25,241 nt of DNA, from contig CAZYTO010000046.1 in NCBI GenBank assembly GCA_964650405.1, positions 1-25,241 of the forward strand, written 5' to 3'. Origin of the DNA: CAZYTO01 sp964650405 (GTDB lineage Bacteria; Acidobacteriota; Thermoanaerobaculia; Gp7-AA8). Shown here piece after piece: positions 7,915 through 15,629 of the stretch. The stretch's first letter is position 1. Every line of letters begins with the position of its first letter. The notes under the pieces were generated by a model. The model saw only the letters and a program-made list of their open reading frames with translations. It was not told the origin of the DNA and made no database searches. The position numbers were made by a program, and so were the translations under genes.

Positions 7915-8223
7915 ATGGCAACGAAGCAGCCGCGCCACGCACACGCCGTCGATCCCCACCTGAAGAGCCGCGCCGCCACCCGTCTCAAGCGCATCGAGGG
8001 ACAGGTGCGCGGCATCCACAAGATGGTCGAGGAGGAGCGCTACTGCGGGGACGTGCTCATCCAGCTCTCGGCCATCCAGGAGTCGCTGCGGGGCGTGGCC
8101 CAGCTCCTCCTGCGGAACCACCTCCAGCACTGCGCCACCGACGCCATCCGCTCGACGGACCCGGAACGGCGGGAGCAGATGTACGACGAGCTGACGGAGC
8201 TGTTCTTCAAGCACGTGCGGTGA
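7915..8223 (+). CDS. csoR: Copper-sensing transcriptional repressor CsoR
   Basis: This 102-residue all-helical regulator belongs to the CsoR/RcnR/FrmR family. It opens with the family's LKRIEGQVRGI helix. The Cu(I) ligand set of true CsoR proteins is complete: Cys44 in YCGDVL, then His69 and Cys73 spaced H-x3-C. This argues against RcnR (Ni/Co) or FrmR (formaldehyde). Apo-CsoR binds DNA and copper releases it. A fitting operator lies just upstream, and copA lies 270 bases downstream on the same strand, which supports a copper-homeostasis unit. The N-terminal residues before about 14 are His-rich (HAHAVDPH). No strong ribosome binding site is visible before the ATG at 7915. Confidence 0.92.
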   Translation: MATKQPRHAHAVDPHLKSRAATRLKRIEGQVRGIHKMVEEERYCGDVLIQLSAIQESLRGVAQLLLRNHLQHCATDAIRSTDPERREQMYDELTELFFKHVR

Positions 8224-8387
8224 GCGTGCCCCGGGTTGCGATGGCCAGCGGAAGGCGGCGAGCGGCGACATGACTCACGCACACTCTTGCGGGCTTGAAC
8301 GAGGAGGAACCCCCTCACCCCGGCACTTCCGCGCTGGCTGCGGCGAAGCTGACTCACGGTGCTCCGAATTGCGCGCTCCAGTGCCGA

Positions 8388-8408
8388 CCCTCTCCCGCCG
8401 GGAGAGGG
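8388..8408. repeat. Intergenic GGGAGAGGG hairpin between csoR and copA
   Basis: CCCTCTCCC at 8388-8396 pairs perfectly with GGGAGAGGG at 8400-8408 around a GCC loop, with a nearby CCCCCTCACCCCGGC stretch at about 8310. Hairpins of this wording are common dispersed intergenic elements in high-GC genomes. It sits in the 270-base csoR-copA gap, which holds no convincing gene. The gap also contains a GGAAGGCGGCGAGCGGCGAC segment (8249-8268) resembling repeat words inside copA. The hairpin may attenuate copA, but that is only a guess. Confidence 0.55.
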
Positions 8409-8493
8409 TGGCGTCGGTTCACGCCGCTTCTGTCGGCGACCCGGCCGCCACGGGCGTTCGCCTTCTCCCGAAGCCGGCTACGAAGGAGCGCGC

Positions 8494-10854
8494 TTGACCG
8501 ACAAACACCCCGGCGGGACCGAATCGCGCGCTGCGAGCGACGCCGCGAGTTCCACCGCCATCGATCCCATCTGCGGCATGACCGTCAGCACGAGCACACC
8601 GCTCCGCTCCACCCGCGACGGCGAGACGTTTTACTTCTGCGGGCCGGCGTGCAAGGCGAGGTTCGATGCGGGCGAGCAGGAAGCGGCGAGCGGCGAGCAG
8701 GCGAAACCAGGCAATTCAGCTACCCCGCAACCCCGCAACCCCGCAACCGGGCAACACGCGACCCAGCAACACGCCGAGCACCCCTCCCGCCCGCCGCTCG
8801 CCGCCCCCAGCTCGCCCGTCCAATACACCTGCCCCATGCATCCGGAAATCGTCCGGGACGGGCCGTGTGCCTGTCCGATCTGCGGCATGGCCCTCGAGCC
8901 GCGGGTGGCTACGCTCGACGACGCGCCGAATCCGGAGCTCGTCGACATGCGGCGGCGGTTCATCGTCAGCGCGGTGCTCTCCGTGCCGCTGCTCGCAGGA
9001 ATGTGGCTGATGCTGCCGTCGTGGGGCGAGCTGCTCCTGGCCGCGCCGGTCGTGCTCTGGGGCGGCTGGCCGTTCTTCCAGCGCGCCTGGTTCTCAGTCG
9101 TCACGCGGCAGCTCAACATGTTCACCCTCATCGGCATGGGGACGGGCGTGTCGTTCGGGTACAGCGCCGTCGCCGTCATCGCGACCTGGATGACGAAGGG
9201 ACGGACAGGATTGTCCGTCCTCCATGGCGGTCTGTATTTCGAGCCGGCGGCAGTGATCACGACGCTGGTGCTGCTCGGGCAGGTGCTGGAGCTGCGGGCG
9301 CGGGAGCGCACGTCGCACGCCATCCGCGCCTTGCTGCGCCTCACACCGAAGAGCGCGCGGGTGATGCTCGACGACGGCAGCGAGCATGATCTCGACCTTG
9401 GTCAGATCACACCCGGGATGAAGCTTCGCGTCCGTCCCGGCGAGCGAGTGGCGGTCGACGGCGTCGTCCTCGAAGGACAGGCGGCCGTCGACGAGTCGAT
9501 GATCACCGGCGAGCCGATCCCCGTCGAGAAGACGGCCGGGAGCGAGGTGACGGCCGGCACGGTGAGCACGAACGGCTCGCTCGTCATGCGCGCGGAGCGC
9601 GTGGGAGGCGACACCCTGCTCGCCCAGATCGTGCGCATGGTGGCCGACGCGCAGCGCAGCCGCGCTCCGATCCAGCGGCTGGCCGACGTCGTCTCGGCTT
9701 GGTTCGTGCCCATCGTCATCGCGGTGGCGGGAATCACGTTCGCGGTGTGGATGCTGGCCGGGCCCGAGCCGCGCCTCGCCCACGCCCTGGTGAACGCCGT
9801 GGCCGTGCTGATCATCGCCTGCCCATGCGCGCTCGGCCTGGCCACGCCCATGTCCGTGATGGTGGCGACGGGCCGCGGAGCGACGGCCGGGATCCTCATT
9901 CGGGACGCGGAGGCGCTGGAGCGGTTCGCCGGAGTGGACACGATCGTCGTCGATAAGACCGGCACGCTCACGGAAGGGAAGCCGAAACTCGTGCGCATCG
10001 ACGCGGCGGCGGGCTTCGACGAGAAGCGGCTCCTGGGCCTCGTGGCGAGCGTCGAGCGGGCCAGCGAGCACCCGCTGGCCGCGGCCATCGTCGGCGCCGC
10101 ACAGGACCGCGGCATCGCCCTCGGCACGGCTTCGGACGTGAAGACGCTCGCCGGCAGGGGCGTCACGGGCACGGCCGGCGGCTACGAGATCGCCGCAGGC
10201 AATCGCACGCTGGTGTCCGGCGCGGAGCCGGCGGAGGGAGACGGCACGGTCGTCTACGCGTCGGTCGACGGCCGCTACGCGGGGCGATTCGTGATCCAGG
10301 ACCCGATCAAGACGACCACACCCGACGCCCTGCGCGCGCTCCGCACCCTTGGCATCGAGGTGGTCATGCTCACGGGCGATTCGCGCGCGGCGGCGGAGGC
10401 CGTCGCGAAACAGCTCGGCATCGGGAAAGTCGAAGCCGAGGTGCTGCCCGAGCAGAAGGACGCAGTCATCCGCCGGCTGCAAGGTGAGGGACATCGGGTG
10501 GCGATGGCCGGCGACGGCGTCAACGACGCTCCGGCCCTGTCCCGCGCCGACATCGGCATCGCCATGGGCACCGGCACCGACGTGGCCATCGAGAGCGCCG
10601 GCCTCACGCTGGTGAAGGGCGACCTGCGCGGCATCGTCCGGGCCCGCCACCTCTCCGCGGCCATGATGCGCAACATCAAGCAAAACCTTTTCTTCGCCTT
10701 CGTCTACAACATCCTCGGCGTCCCCGTCGCCGCCGGCGTGCTCTATCCCTTCTTCGGCCTGCTCCTCAGTCCTGTCATCGCCAGCGCCGCCATGACCCTC
10801 AGCTCGGTCACGGTGATCACGAATGCGCTGCGGTTGAAGAGGGTGAAGATCTGA
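8494..10854 (+). CDS. copA: Cu(I)-exporting P1B-type ATPase CopA
   Basis: The 786-residue pump is predicted to export Cu(I) across the inner membrane using ATP. Residues of about 24-60 form a YHS-type metal-binding domain (DPICGM ... FYFCGPACKARF). A repeat-rich linker follows, then a YTCPMHPEI...CPICGM heavy-metal-binding domain at about 111-137. The catalytic core is complete: SMITGEP in the actuator, CPC at 443-445 in the transport helix, phosphorylated Asp487 in DKTGTLTEG, SEHPLAAAI in the nucleotide domain, and GDGVNDAPAL. The last helices carry YN and MTLSS, the residues that mark Cu(I)-type P1B-1 pumps. TTG at 8494 is preceded by AAGGAG with a five-base spacer, which decides the start; the frame is open further upstream but with atypical sequence. 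It pairs with csoR, the likely regulator. Confidence 0.93.
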   Translation: MTDKHPGGTESRAASDAASSTAIDPICGMTVSTSTPLRSTRDGETFYFCGPACKARFDAGEQEAASGEQAKPGNSATPQPRNPATGQHATQQHAEHPSRPPLAAPSSPVQYTCPMHPEIVRDGPCACPICGMALEPRVATLDDAPNPELVDMRRRFIVSAVLSVPLLAGMWLMLPSWGELLLAAPVVLWGGWPFFQRAWFSVVTRQLNMFTLIGMGTGVSFGYSAVAVIATWMTKGRTGLSVLHGGLYFEPAAVITTLVLLGQVLELRARERTSHAIRALLRLTPKSARVMLDDGSEHDLDLGQITPGMKLRVRPGERVAVDGVVLEGQAAVDESMITGEPIPVEKTAGSEVTAGTVSTNGSLVMRAERVGGDTLLAQIVRMVADAQRSRAPIQRLADVVSAWFVPIVIAVAGITFAVWMLAGPEPRLAHALVNAVAVLIIACPCALGLATPMSVMVATGRGATAGILIRDAEALERFAGVDTIVVDKTGTLTEGKPKLVRIDAAAGFDEKRLLGLVASVERASEHPLAAAIVGAAQDRGIALGTASDVKTLAGRGVTGTAGGYEIAAGNRTLVSGAEPAEGDGTVVYASVDGRYAGRFVIQDPIKTTTPDALRALRTLGIEVVMLTGDSRAAAEAVAKQLGIGKVEAEVLPEQKDAVIRRLQGEGHRVAMAGDGVNDAPALSRADIGIAMGTGTDVAIESAGLTLVKGDLRGIVRARHLSAAMMRNIKQNLFFAFVYNILGVPVAAGVLYPFFGLLLSPVIASAAMTLSSVTVITNALRLKRVKI
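8669..8754 (+). repeat. In-frame repeat cluster in the copA linker
   Basis: Inside copA, between its two metal-binding domains, GCGAGC/GGAAGCGGC words at about 8669-8703 are followed by the octamer CCCCGCAA three times at 8723-8746 plus a variant to 8754. They encode the low-complexity Gln/Pro/Ala linker. The same wording occurs at 8249-8268 and, reversed, around 16531-16548. Confidence 0.6.
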
Positions 10855-10860
10855 GAGAAA

Positions 10861-10890
10861 AGTGGTTAGTGGTTAGTGGTTAGTGGTTAG
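10861..10890. repeat. AGTGGTT heptamer array
   Basis: AGTGGTT is repeated four times, plus AG, between the convergent copA and NRDE genes. The last unit supplies the TAA stop of the NRDE gene (10887-10889). Confidence 0.9.
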
Positions 10891-11630
10891 GACAGGCCGC
10901 GGATTACCCACATCCGGCTTTCTCCCTTCCACTCTCCCCTCACCTCGCTGCCTTCGGGGTGGCTTCGCTCGCGAAGGAGGATGCGTCCCTGATCGTCGAC
11001 GATGACGACCGTCGACGAACGGGTGCCGTAGCCGCGGTCGGGGAAGGAGACGAAGATCTCCTCTTCCACGTTGACGCCGCGGGAGGTGGAGAGGAAGTCG
11101 AGCAACTCAGCGGCCATGAGCTCGCGGTCGTTGGAGAAGGCGGCCGACGCGACGACCTGCCGGGCGATGGCCACTTTCGGCCACTCCACGCCCGGTGCAG
11201 CGTTGCTGATTCCGAAGACACCCGGCTCGATCACGGATGGACGGTCGCCTGCGTTGCTGAAATGAGCGAGCGTCGCGCCGTCGCCGAGGATGAGGTGGAA
11301 GCCAGCGTACTCCCGGGCATGCACGGCCAGGCGCTCCAGATACGCGAGCGGCGATTCGTCGCCTTTGAGGAACCCGGCCACGAGCGCGCCGCGGGACGGG
11401 CCACCCTCGATCTGGGCATAGCGGATGTTGGTGATGGCGGCGAAACGGCCGCCGCCGACCACGGCCAGCCAGCTCCCGCCGGCGCGCAGGTCCCGGCCGC
11501 CGACGACGAGCGGCGCCTCGTCCCAGACGTGGGCGGGACGGGTGGGGCGGTCAAAGAATTCATCCCGGTTGGCGGCGACGACTAGGGGAAGGTCGGGACG
11601 CGTCTTCCAAGCCAGGGCGATGAGGCACAC
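10887..11630 (-). CDS. NRDE (TANGO2-like) family protein
   Basis: This 247-residue protein starts MCLIALAW and carries the eponymous motif in AANRDEFFDRPTRPA at about residues 19-33, then GGRDLRAGGSWLAV. It follows the NRDE/TANGO2 family to a C-terminal strand with SSTVVIVDD. TANGO2-type proteins have been linked to haem and lipid handling, but the bacterial role is unsettled and I assign no reaction. The Cys at position 2 is conserved in the family and may become N-terminal after Met removal. GTG at 11630 is the start; no ribosome binding site is evident. The gene is convergent with copA, and its stop codon lies in a heptamer array. It is divergent from the deacetylase across an inverted octamer array. 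Confidence 0.88.
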   Translation of the reverse strand: MCLIALAWKTRPDLPLVVAANRDEFFDRPTRPAHVWDEAPLVVGGRDLRAGGSWLAVVGGGRFAAITNIRYAQIEGGPSRGALVAGFLKGDESPLAYLERLAVHAREYAGFHLILGDGATLAHFSNAGDRPSVIEPGVFGISNAAPGVEWPKVAIARQVVASAAFSNDRELMAAELLDFLSTSRGVNVEEEIFVSFPDRGYGTRSSTVVIVDDQGRILLRERSHPEGSEVRGEWKGESRMWVIRGLS

Positions 11631-11640
11631 GGGGACATTA

Positions 11641-11779
11641 TTCGCTGATTTGTCTATTCGCCTATTCGCTTAGTCGCTTAATCGCTGATTCGCTGATTCG
11701 CGCGCGGCTCCCGGTCCGCGACCAGCGACTAAGCGATTAAGCGATTAAGCGATTAAGCGATTAAGCGATTAAGCGACTA
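11641..11779. repeat. Inverted pair of octamer arrays in a divergent intergenic region
   Basis: The right side (11724-11779) is seven head-to-tail octamers: AGCGATTA five times flanked by AGCGACTA at each end. The left side (11641-11700) is a more varied octamer array in the opposite orientation, with units such as TTCGCTGA, TTCGCTTA, GTCGCTTA and ATCGCTGA. About 23 GC-rich bases separate the two sides, so a long imperfect cruciform is possible. It fills the 210-base gap between the divergent NRDE and deacetylase genes, where promoters should lie. Confidence 0.92.
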
Positions 11780-11840
11780 ATGACCCGGATCACTTCGTGC
11801 AGTCCGCATCCGTGATCCCCTGCGGAGCGTTACTTAGCTG

Positions 11841-12827
11841 ATGACCGACACGAACATGCCAGTCTTCCCGAACCGGAGTCACGGACGGCGACTCCTCCCC
11901 TGCCTCGCCCTTTTCCTCGCGCTTTGCGCTGCCTCCGCGCAGGCGCAGTCGCGGGCGGTGGCCATCACATTCGACGACCTGCCCGACCTCAGCGCGGACG
12001 AGCACACGGTGGAGCAGACCGTCCTGCTGATGCAGAAAATCATCTCCGAGGTCACCGCGCAGCGCATCCCGGCCATCGGGTTCGTGAACGAGGACAAGCT
12101 GCTCGACGCCACCGACCAGAAGAACGAGCCGCGCCTCGAGCTGCTCCTCGACGCCTGGCTCGCCTCCGGCCTCGATCTCGGCAATCACACCTTCGCCCAC
12201 ATCGACCTGAACGAAGTGGGCGTGGAGAAGTTCGAGAACGACATCCTCCGCGGGGAAGCCACGACGCGCGCGCTCTGCGAGAAGTATCACCGGCCCCTGA
12301 AGTGGTTCCGCCACCCCTACCTCGACACGGGGAAGACGCTGGCCGACCGCGACGCGGTGACGGCCTTCCTCGCCGCACACGGTTATGAAGTGGCGCCGGT
12401 GACCATCGACAACTCGGAATGGATCTATGCCATGGCCTACGACAAGGCCGGCTCGGCGTACCTCCGCTGGCGGGTGCGCAACGACTACATCCGCTACCTG
12501 GCGGCGCGCTTCGCCTGGTACGAGACGCGGTCGGAGAAGCTCTTCGGCCGTCAGATTCCCCAGGTGCTGCTCCTCCACGCCAGCACGCTCAACGGAGATG
12601 CCTTCCCCCGCGTGACGCGGATGATCCGCCGCCGCGGCTATCGCTTCATCACCATCGACGAGGCGCTGACCGATCCCGCCTATCGCTCCCGCGACACCTG
12701 GACCGACGGCGGCGTGAGCTGGATCGAGCGGTGGGGTGTGGCCCGCGGCGTCAGCCAGAGCGTCTTCGACCGCGACCCGCCGGCCAGTGCCTGGATTCTG
12801 AAGCTGGCCGGCGTGAAGGAGGAGTGA
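11841..12827 (+). CDS. Secreted polysaccharide deacetylase (NodB/CE4 family)
   Basis: This 328-residue protein carries an N-terminal signal peptide (hydrophobic LLPCLALFLALCAA, likely cut after AQA at residue 35) and a CE4 NodB domain. It shows motif 1 in AITFDD (Asp45-Asp46), the metal-binding H-x3-H pair His116/His120 in NHTFAHID, and motif 3 in WFRHPYLDTG. These are the metal and catalytic residues of peptidoglycan, chitin and xylan deacetylases; the actual substrate cannot be read. A LLLHAS segment resembles the late His motif. ATG at 11841 has GGAG well upstream; ATG at 11856 is an alternative. It is monocistronic, divergent from the NRDE gene and convergent with the acyl-CoA synthetase gene. 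Confidence 0.9.
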   Translation: MTDTNMPVFPNRSHGRRLLPCLALFLALCAASAQAQSRAVAITFDDLPDLSADEHTVEQTVLLMQKIISEVTAQRIPAIGFVNEDKLLDATDQKNEPRLELLLDAWLASGLDLGNHTFAHIDLNEVGVEKFENDILRGEATTRALCEKYHRPLKWFRHPYLDTGKTLADRDAVTAFLAAHGYEVAPVTIDNSEWIYAMAYDKAGSAYLRWRVRNDYIRYLAARFAWYETRSEKLFGRQIPQVLLLHASTLNGDAFPRVTRMIRRRGYRFITIDEALTDPAYRSRDTWTDGGVSWIERWGVARGVSQSVFDRDPPASAWILKLAGVKEE

Positions 12828-12845
12828 CGGTCGGCCTGAACCGAA

Positions 12846-12870
12846 GGCTGGAAGCTGAAAGGCTGAAAGG
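12846..12870. repeat. GGCTGAAA-type short repeat
   Basis: GGCTGGAAGCTGAAAGG followed by CTGAAAGG is a short near-octamer array in the 87-base gap between two convergent genes. It resembles the other microsatellite-like intergenic elements here. Confidence 0.6.
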
Positions 12871-12914
12871 AAAACCGACGCACTTTATGTGCAAGGCCGT
12901 GCGTGGTTACCTCT

Positions 12915-14309
12915 TCAACAGGTGCTTTTGAGCGTTTTCAAGAGGTGCTTCTGTACCTTCCCCAGCGCCGTTCGAGGAATCGAATCGACGCGCTCGAAGG
13001 CCAGCGGAACTTTGAAGCTGGCCAGTTGCTCGCGGCAGACCTGCTCCAGGGCGGCGGCGTCGAAACCGGCTCTCGAGACAATGAAGGCGACCGGCACCTC
13101 GCCGCGGACGTCGTCGGGCATGCCCGCCACGGCGGCTTCGTCGACGCCGGGTTGTTCGAGCAGGAGCTCCTCGATCTCGCGGGGGTAGATGTTGAAGCCG
13201 CCGGAGATGATGAGGTCGGACTTGCGGCCGAAGCGCGTGATGTAGCCGTCGCGGGCCTGGGTGGCGAGGTCGCCGGTACGGAACCACGGGCCGTCGAAGG
13301 CCGCCTGCGTGGCTGCTTCCTGGCGCCAGTAGCCGGCAAAGAGCGTTGGGCTCCGCACCTGGAGCTCGCCGTCGACGATGCGCACCGAGACACCCGGCAG
13401 CGGGAGTCCGACGCTGCCCGGCCGGCGCTCGCCTGCATACGGGTTGCTGACGGTCATGAAGGTCTCGGTCATGCCGTACCGCTCGAGAATCGTGTGCCCG
13501 AAGAGATCCTGGAAGCGCTCCAGCACCTGCGCGGGCAGCGGAGCGGAGCCGCTGACGAAGAGGCGCATGCGGCCGCCGATGGTCTGCGCGGCATCGGGCG
13601 GCGTGTCGAGCAGCCGCACGTAGACGGTTGGCACGCCGAAGAAGAGCGTTGGGCGGAAGTCGAGCAGTTCGTCCGTGGCCGTGCGGTGGTCGAAGCGCTC
13701 CAGCAACCGCATCCGGCAGCCGCTCATCAGCCAGCAGTGCAGACCGTTGCCGAGGGCGTGAACGTGGAAGAGGGGCAGAGCGAGGAGGAAGCGGTCCCGG
13801 TCGCTGATCTGCCAGGCCGTGATGAGATTCACCGCGTTCGCGGCGAAGTTGTTGTGTGTAAGCACCGCTCCCTTCGAAGCGCCGGTCGTGCCGGAGGTGT
13901 AGATGATGGCCGCGGGCGTGTCGCCGTCGAGGGCCTCAGCCATCAGGCTGTCACGGCGGTCGTAGCGGCTCGAAATGAGAGAGGCCAGCGCGCTCTCATC
14001 GACGAACGCCTTTGGCTCGGCGTCGTTGACGATGTGGCTGATCTCCCGGGCGCGGTAGAGGATGTTGACCGGCACGAAGATCACGCCGAGCTTGACGCAG
14101 GCGAGGTAGAGGTCGATCAGCTCGATGCGGTTGGCGAGGTAGACGCAGAGCCGGTCGCCGCGGACGAATCCCTTCTCCCGTAGCGCATGCGCAACCCGGT
14201 TACTGCGGCGCTCGATCTCGGCAAAAGAACACGTCGTCCCATCCCACTCCAGCGCCGGCTGATCGGCCCGGGCGCGGAGGGAGAGGTCGAAGAGCTGGAG
14301 TAGATGCAC
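12915..14309 (-). CDS. Acyl-CoA synthetase (AMP-forming, ANL superfamily)
   Basis: The 464-residue enzyme should activate a carboxylic acid through an acyl-adenylate and transfer it to CoA. The ATP-binding motif YTSGTTGASKGAVLTH is at about residues 130-145. YGMTE and FRTGDLA are in the central region, and the C-terminal hinge and lid carry GRKSDLIISGGFNIYP and the catalytic Lys region PRTALGKVQKH. The compact length and NILYRAREISHIV segment resemble malonyl-CoA and medium-chain acyl-CoA synthetases, but specificity is not readable. GTG at 14309 lies three bases after the stop of the diguanylate cyclase gene, so translation is probably coupled. The last bases contain a short direct repeat that replaces the usual C-terminus with TLKSTC. 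It ends a three-gene minus-strand operon. Confidence 0.9.
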   Translation of the reverse strand: MHLLQLFDLSLRARADQPALEWDGTTCSFAEIERRSNRVAHALREKGFVRGDRLCVYLANRIELIDLYLACVKLGVIFVPVNILYRAREISHIVNDAEPKAFVDESALASLISSRYDRRDSLMAEALDGDTPAAIIYTSGTTGASKGAVLTHNNFAANAVNLITAWQISDRDRFLLALPLFHVHALGNGLHCWLMSGCRMRLLERFDHRTATDELLDFRPTLFFGVPTVYVRLLDTPPDAAQTIGGRMRLFVSGSAPLPAQVLERFQDLFGHTILERYGMTETFMTVSNPYAGERRPGSVGLPLPGVSVRIVDGELQVRSPTLFAGYWRQEAATQAAFDGPWFRTGDLATQARDGYITRFGRKSDLIISGGFNIYPREIEELLLEQPGVDEAAVAGMPDDVRGEVPVAFIVSRAGFDAAALEQVCREQLASFKVPLAFERVDSIPRTALGKVQKHLLKTLKSTC

Positions 14310-14312
14310 GCG

Positions 14313-15629
14313 TTACTTCAGCGGCCGTTCCACGACGGGCCGCGAGGCGGCGTCCTCCACCGAGGCCACGCCGACGGCGTTCTTGGTGGTGGACTTGACG
14401 CGGTACATGGCGGCGTCGGCCTGGCGGACGAGGTCGTCCTTGGTCACGCCGTGGGTGGGGAAGGTGGCGATGCCGAAGCTGGCGCTGATGCGGATCTCGA
14501 TGTCGGGCTCGATGCGCAGGGGCGAGGCCACGAGCGACTTGCGGACGCGGTTCGCCACGAGCATGGCCTGGTCCTGGTCCGTCTGGGGAAGGATGATGCA
14601 GAACTCGTCGCCGCCGAAGCGGACCACCTTGTCGATGCCGCGCACGGCGTTGAGGATGCGCTTGGCCACTTCCTGCAACGTCCGCGAGCCGGTGAGATGG
14701 CCGTAGACGTTGTTGACCATCTTCAGGTCGTCGAGGTCGAGGAAGATGATCGAGCAGAGCGCGCCGTAGCGGCGGGAGCGCTCGATCTCTTCGTCGAGGT
14801 AGGCCTCGAAGAAGCGGCGGTTGTAGGCCTTGGTCAGGTCGTCGCGCATGGCCAGGTCGCGGCTGCGCGAGAGCTGGTAGATGTTGCCGAGGACCTGGGC
14901 CACGGCCGCCAGGTAGCGGGAGATCGACTCCACCACCTCGTCCTCGAACGCCTCTTCCGATCCGAGCGGGACGCGGATGACACCCACGAGATCGTGCTCG
15001 ACCTGCAGAGGCATGACGATCATTCCGCCCCCTCGGGCCTGCCGGTCGTACGCGAAGTGCGTTCCGGAGGAGAGGGCGCGCTGCAGGAGATCGGGCGGCA
15101 CGCCGGGGAGGAACTCGCCCGTCTCGCGCACGCCGGGGTCATTGCTGAATGCGGCCACGTAGCGCTCCACGCGCGGGTCGTGCAGAAAGAGCGTGCCGCG
15201 CGCCAGGCCGAGGAGATTGAGCACGGTCCGTACGATCCGCTCCGACACCGCCGAGGCGTCGCCCATCGTCATCAACTCGTGGATCTGGGTGAGGTAGCTG
15301 ACCTCGACCTCGAGCTGCGTGGCGTGAATGGCCGCATCGGCCAGGTCGTGGGCGAAGGAGATGTAGGACGCCGGGCCGGCGGTGAAGGCGCCGCGGGGAA
15401 CACAGAGCTCGCCCTGCCGGCGCTCATGGGGCACGCGCTCCTCGGTGAGGATGATGCGGGCGATGCTCTTGCGCGGAGGGTTGTCGATGTCCTGGTCGGC
15501 GTCGAGGACGACGACACGGGCCAGCTCTCGCGCCTCCCCGTCCGTTGCGAATCGCAAGTCCGGACAGGCGGCTTGCAGCGCGGCCAAAAGGTCACTGCGA
15601 CCGCTGTAGACGCCGATCGTTCGATTCAT
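14313..15629 (-). CDS. Diguanylate cyclase with GAF and GGDEF domains
   Basis: The 438-residue protein likely makes cyclic di-GMP from GTP. Residues 1 to about 95 look like a degenerate receiver-type domain (VVVLDADQDI ... ARIILTEERVP). A GAF-like sensory domain spans about 120-260. The GGDEF domain covers about 270-430 and opens with RDDLTKAYNRRFFE. The active-site loop RFGGDEF is canonical (GGDEF at 339-343), and the inhibitory I-site RGID at 330-333 is intact with the standard five-residue spacing. An active, product-inhibited enzyme is expected. ATG at 15629 overlaps the stop of the upstream YfhO-like gene (ATGA), which fixes the start although the frame is open further upstream. There is no membrane segment, so it is cytoplasmic. 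The signal sensed by GAF is unknown. Confidence 0.92.
   Translation of the reverse strand: MNRTIGVYSGRSDLLAALQAACPDLRFATDGEARELARVVVLDADQDIDNPPRKSIARIILTEERVPHERRQGELCVPRGAFTAGPASYISFAHDLADAAIHATQLEVEVSYLTQIHELMTMGDASAVSERIVRTVLNLLGLARGTLFLHDPRVERYVAAFSNDPGVRETGEFLPGVPPDLLQRALSSGTHFAYDRQARGGGMIVMPLQVEHDLVGVIRVPLGSEEAFEDEVVESISRYLAAVAQVLGNIYQLSRSRDLAMRDDLTKAYNRRFFEAYLDEEIERSRRYGALCSIIFLDLDDLKMVNNVYGHLTGSRTLQEVAKRILNAVRGIDKVVRFGGDEFCIILPQTDQDQAMLVANRVRKSLVASPLRIEPDIEIRISASFGIATFPTHGVTKDDLVRQADAAMYRVKSTTKNAVGVASVEDAASRPVVERPLK

Noticed and set aside
8270..8497. Small open frame starting MTHAHSCG between csoR and copA
   Set aside because: Its start resembles metal-site residues, but the rest runs through the hairpin repeat and has no conserved pattern.
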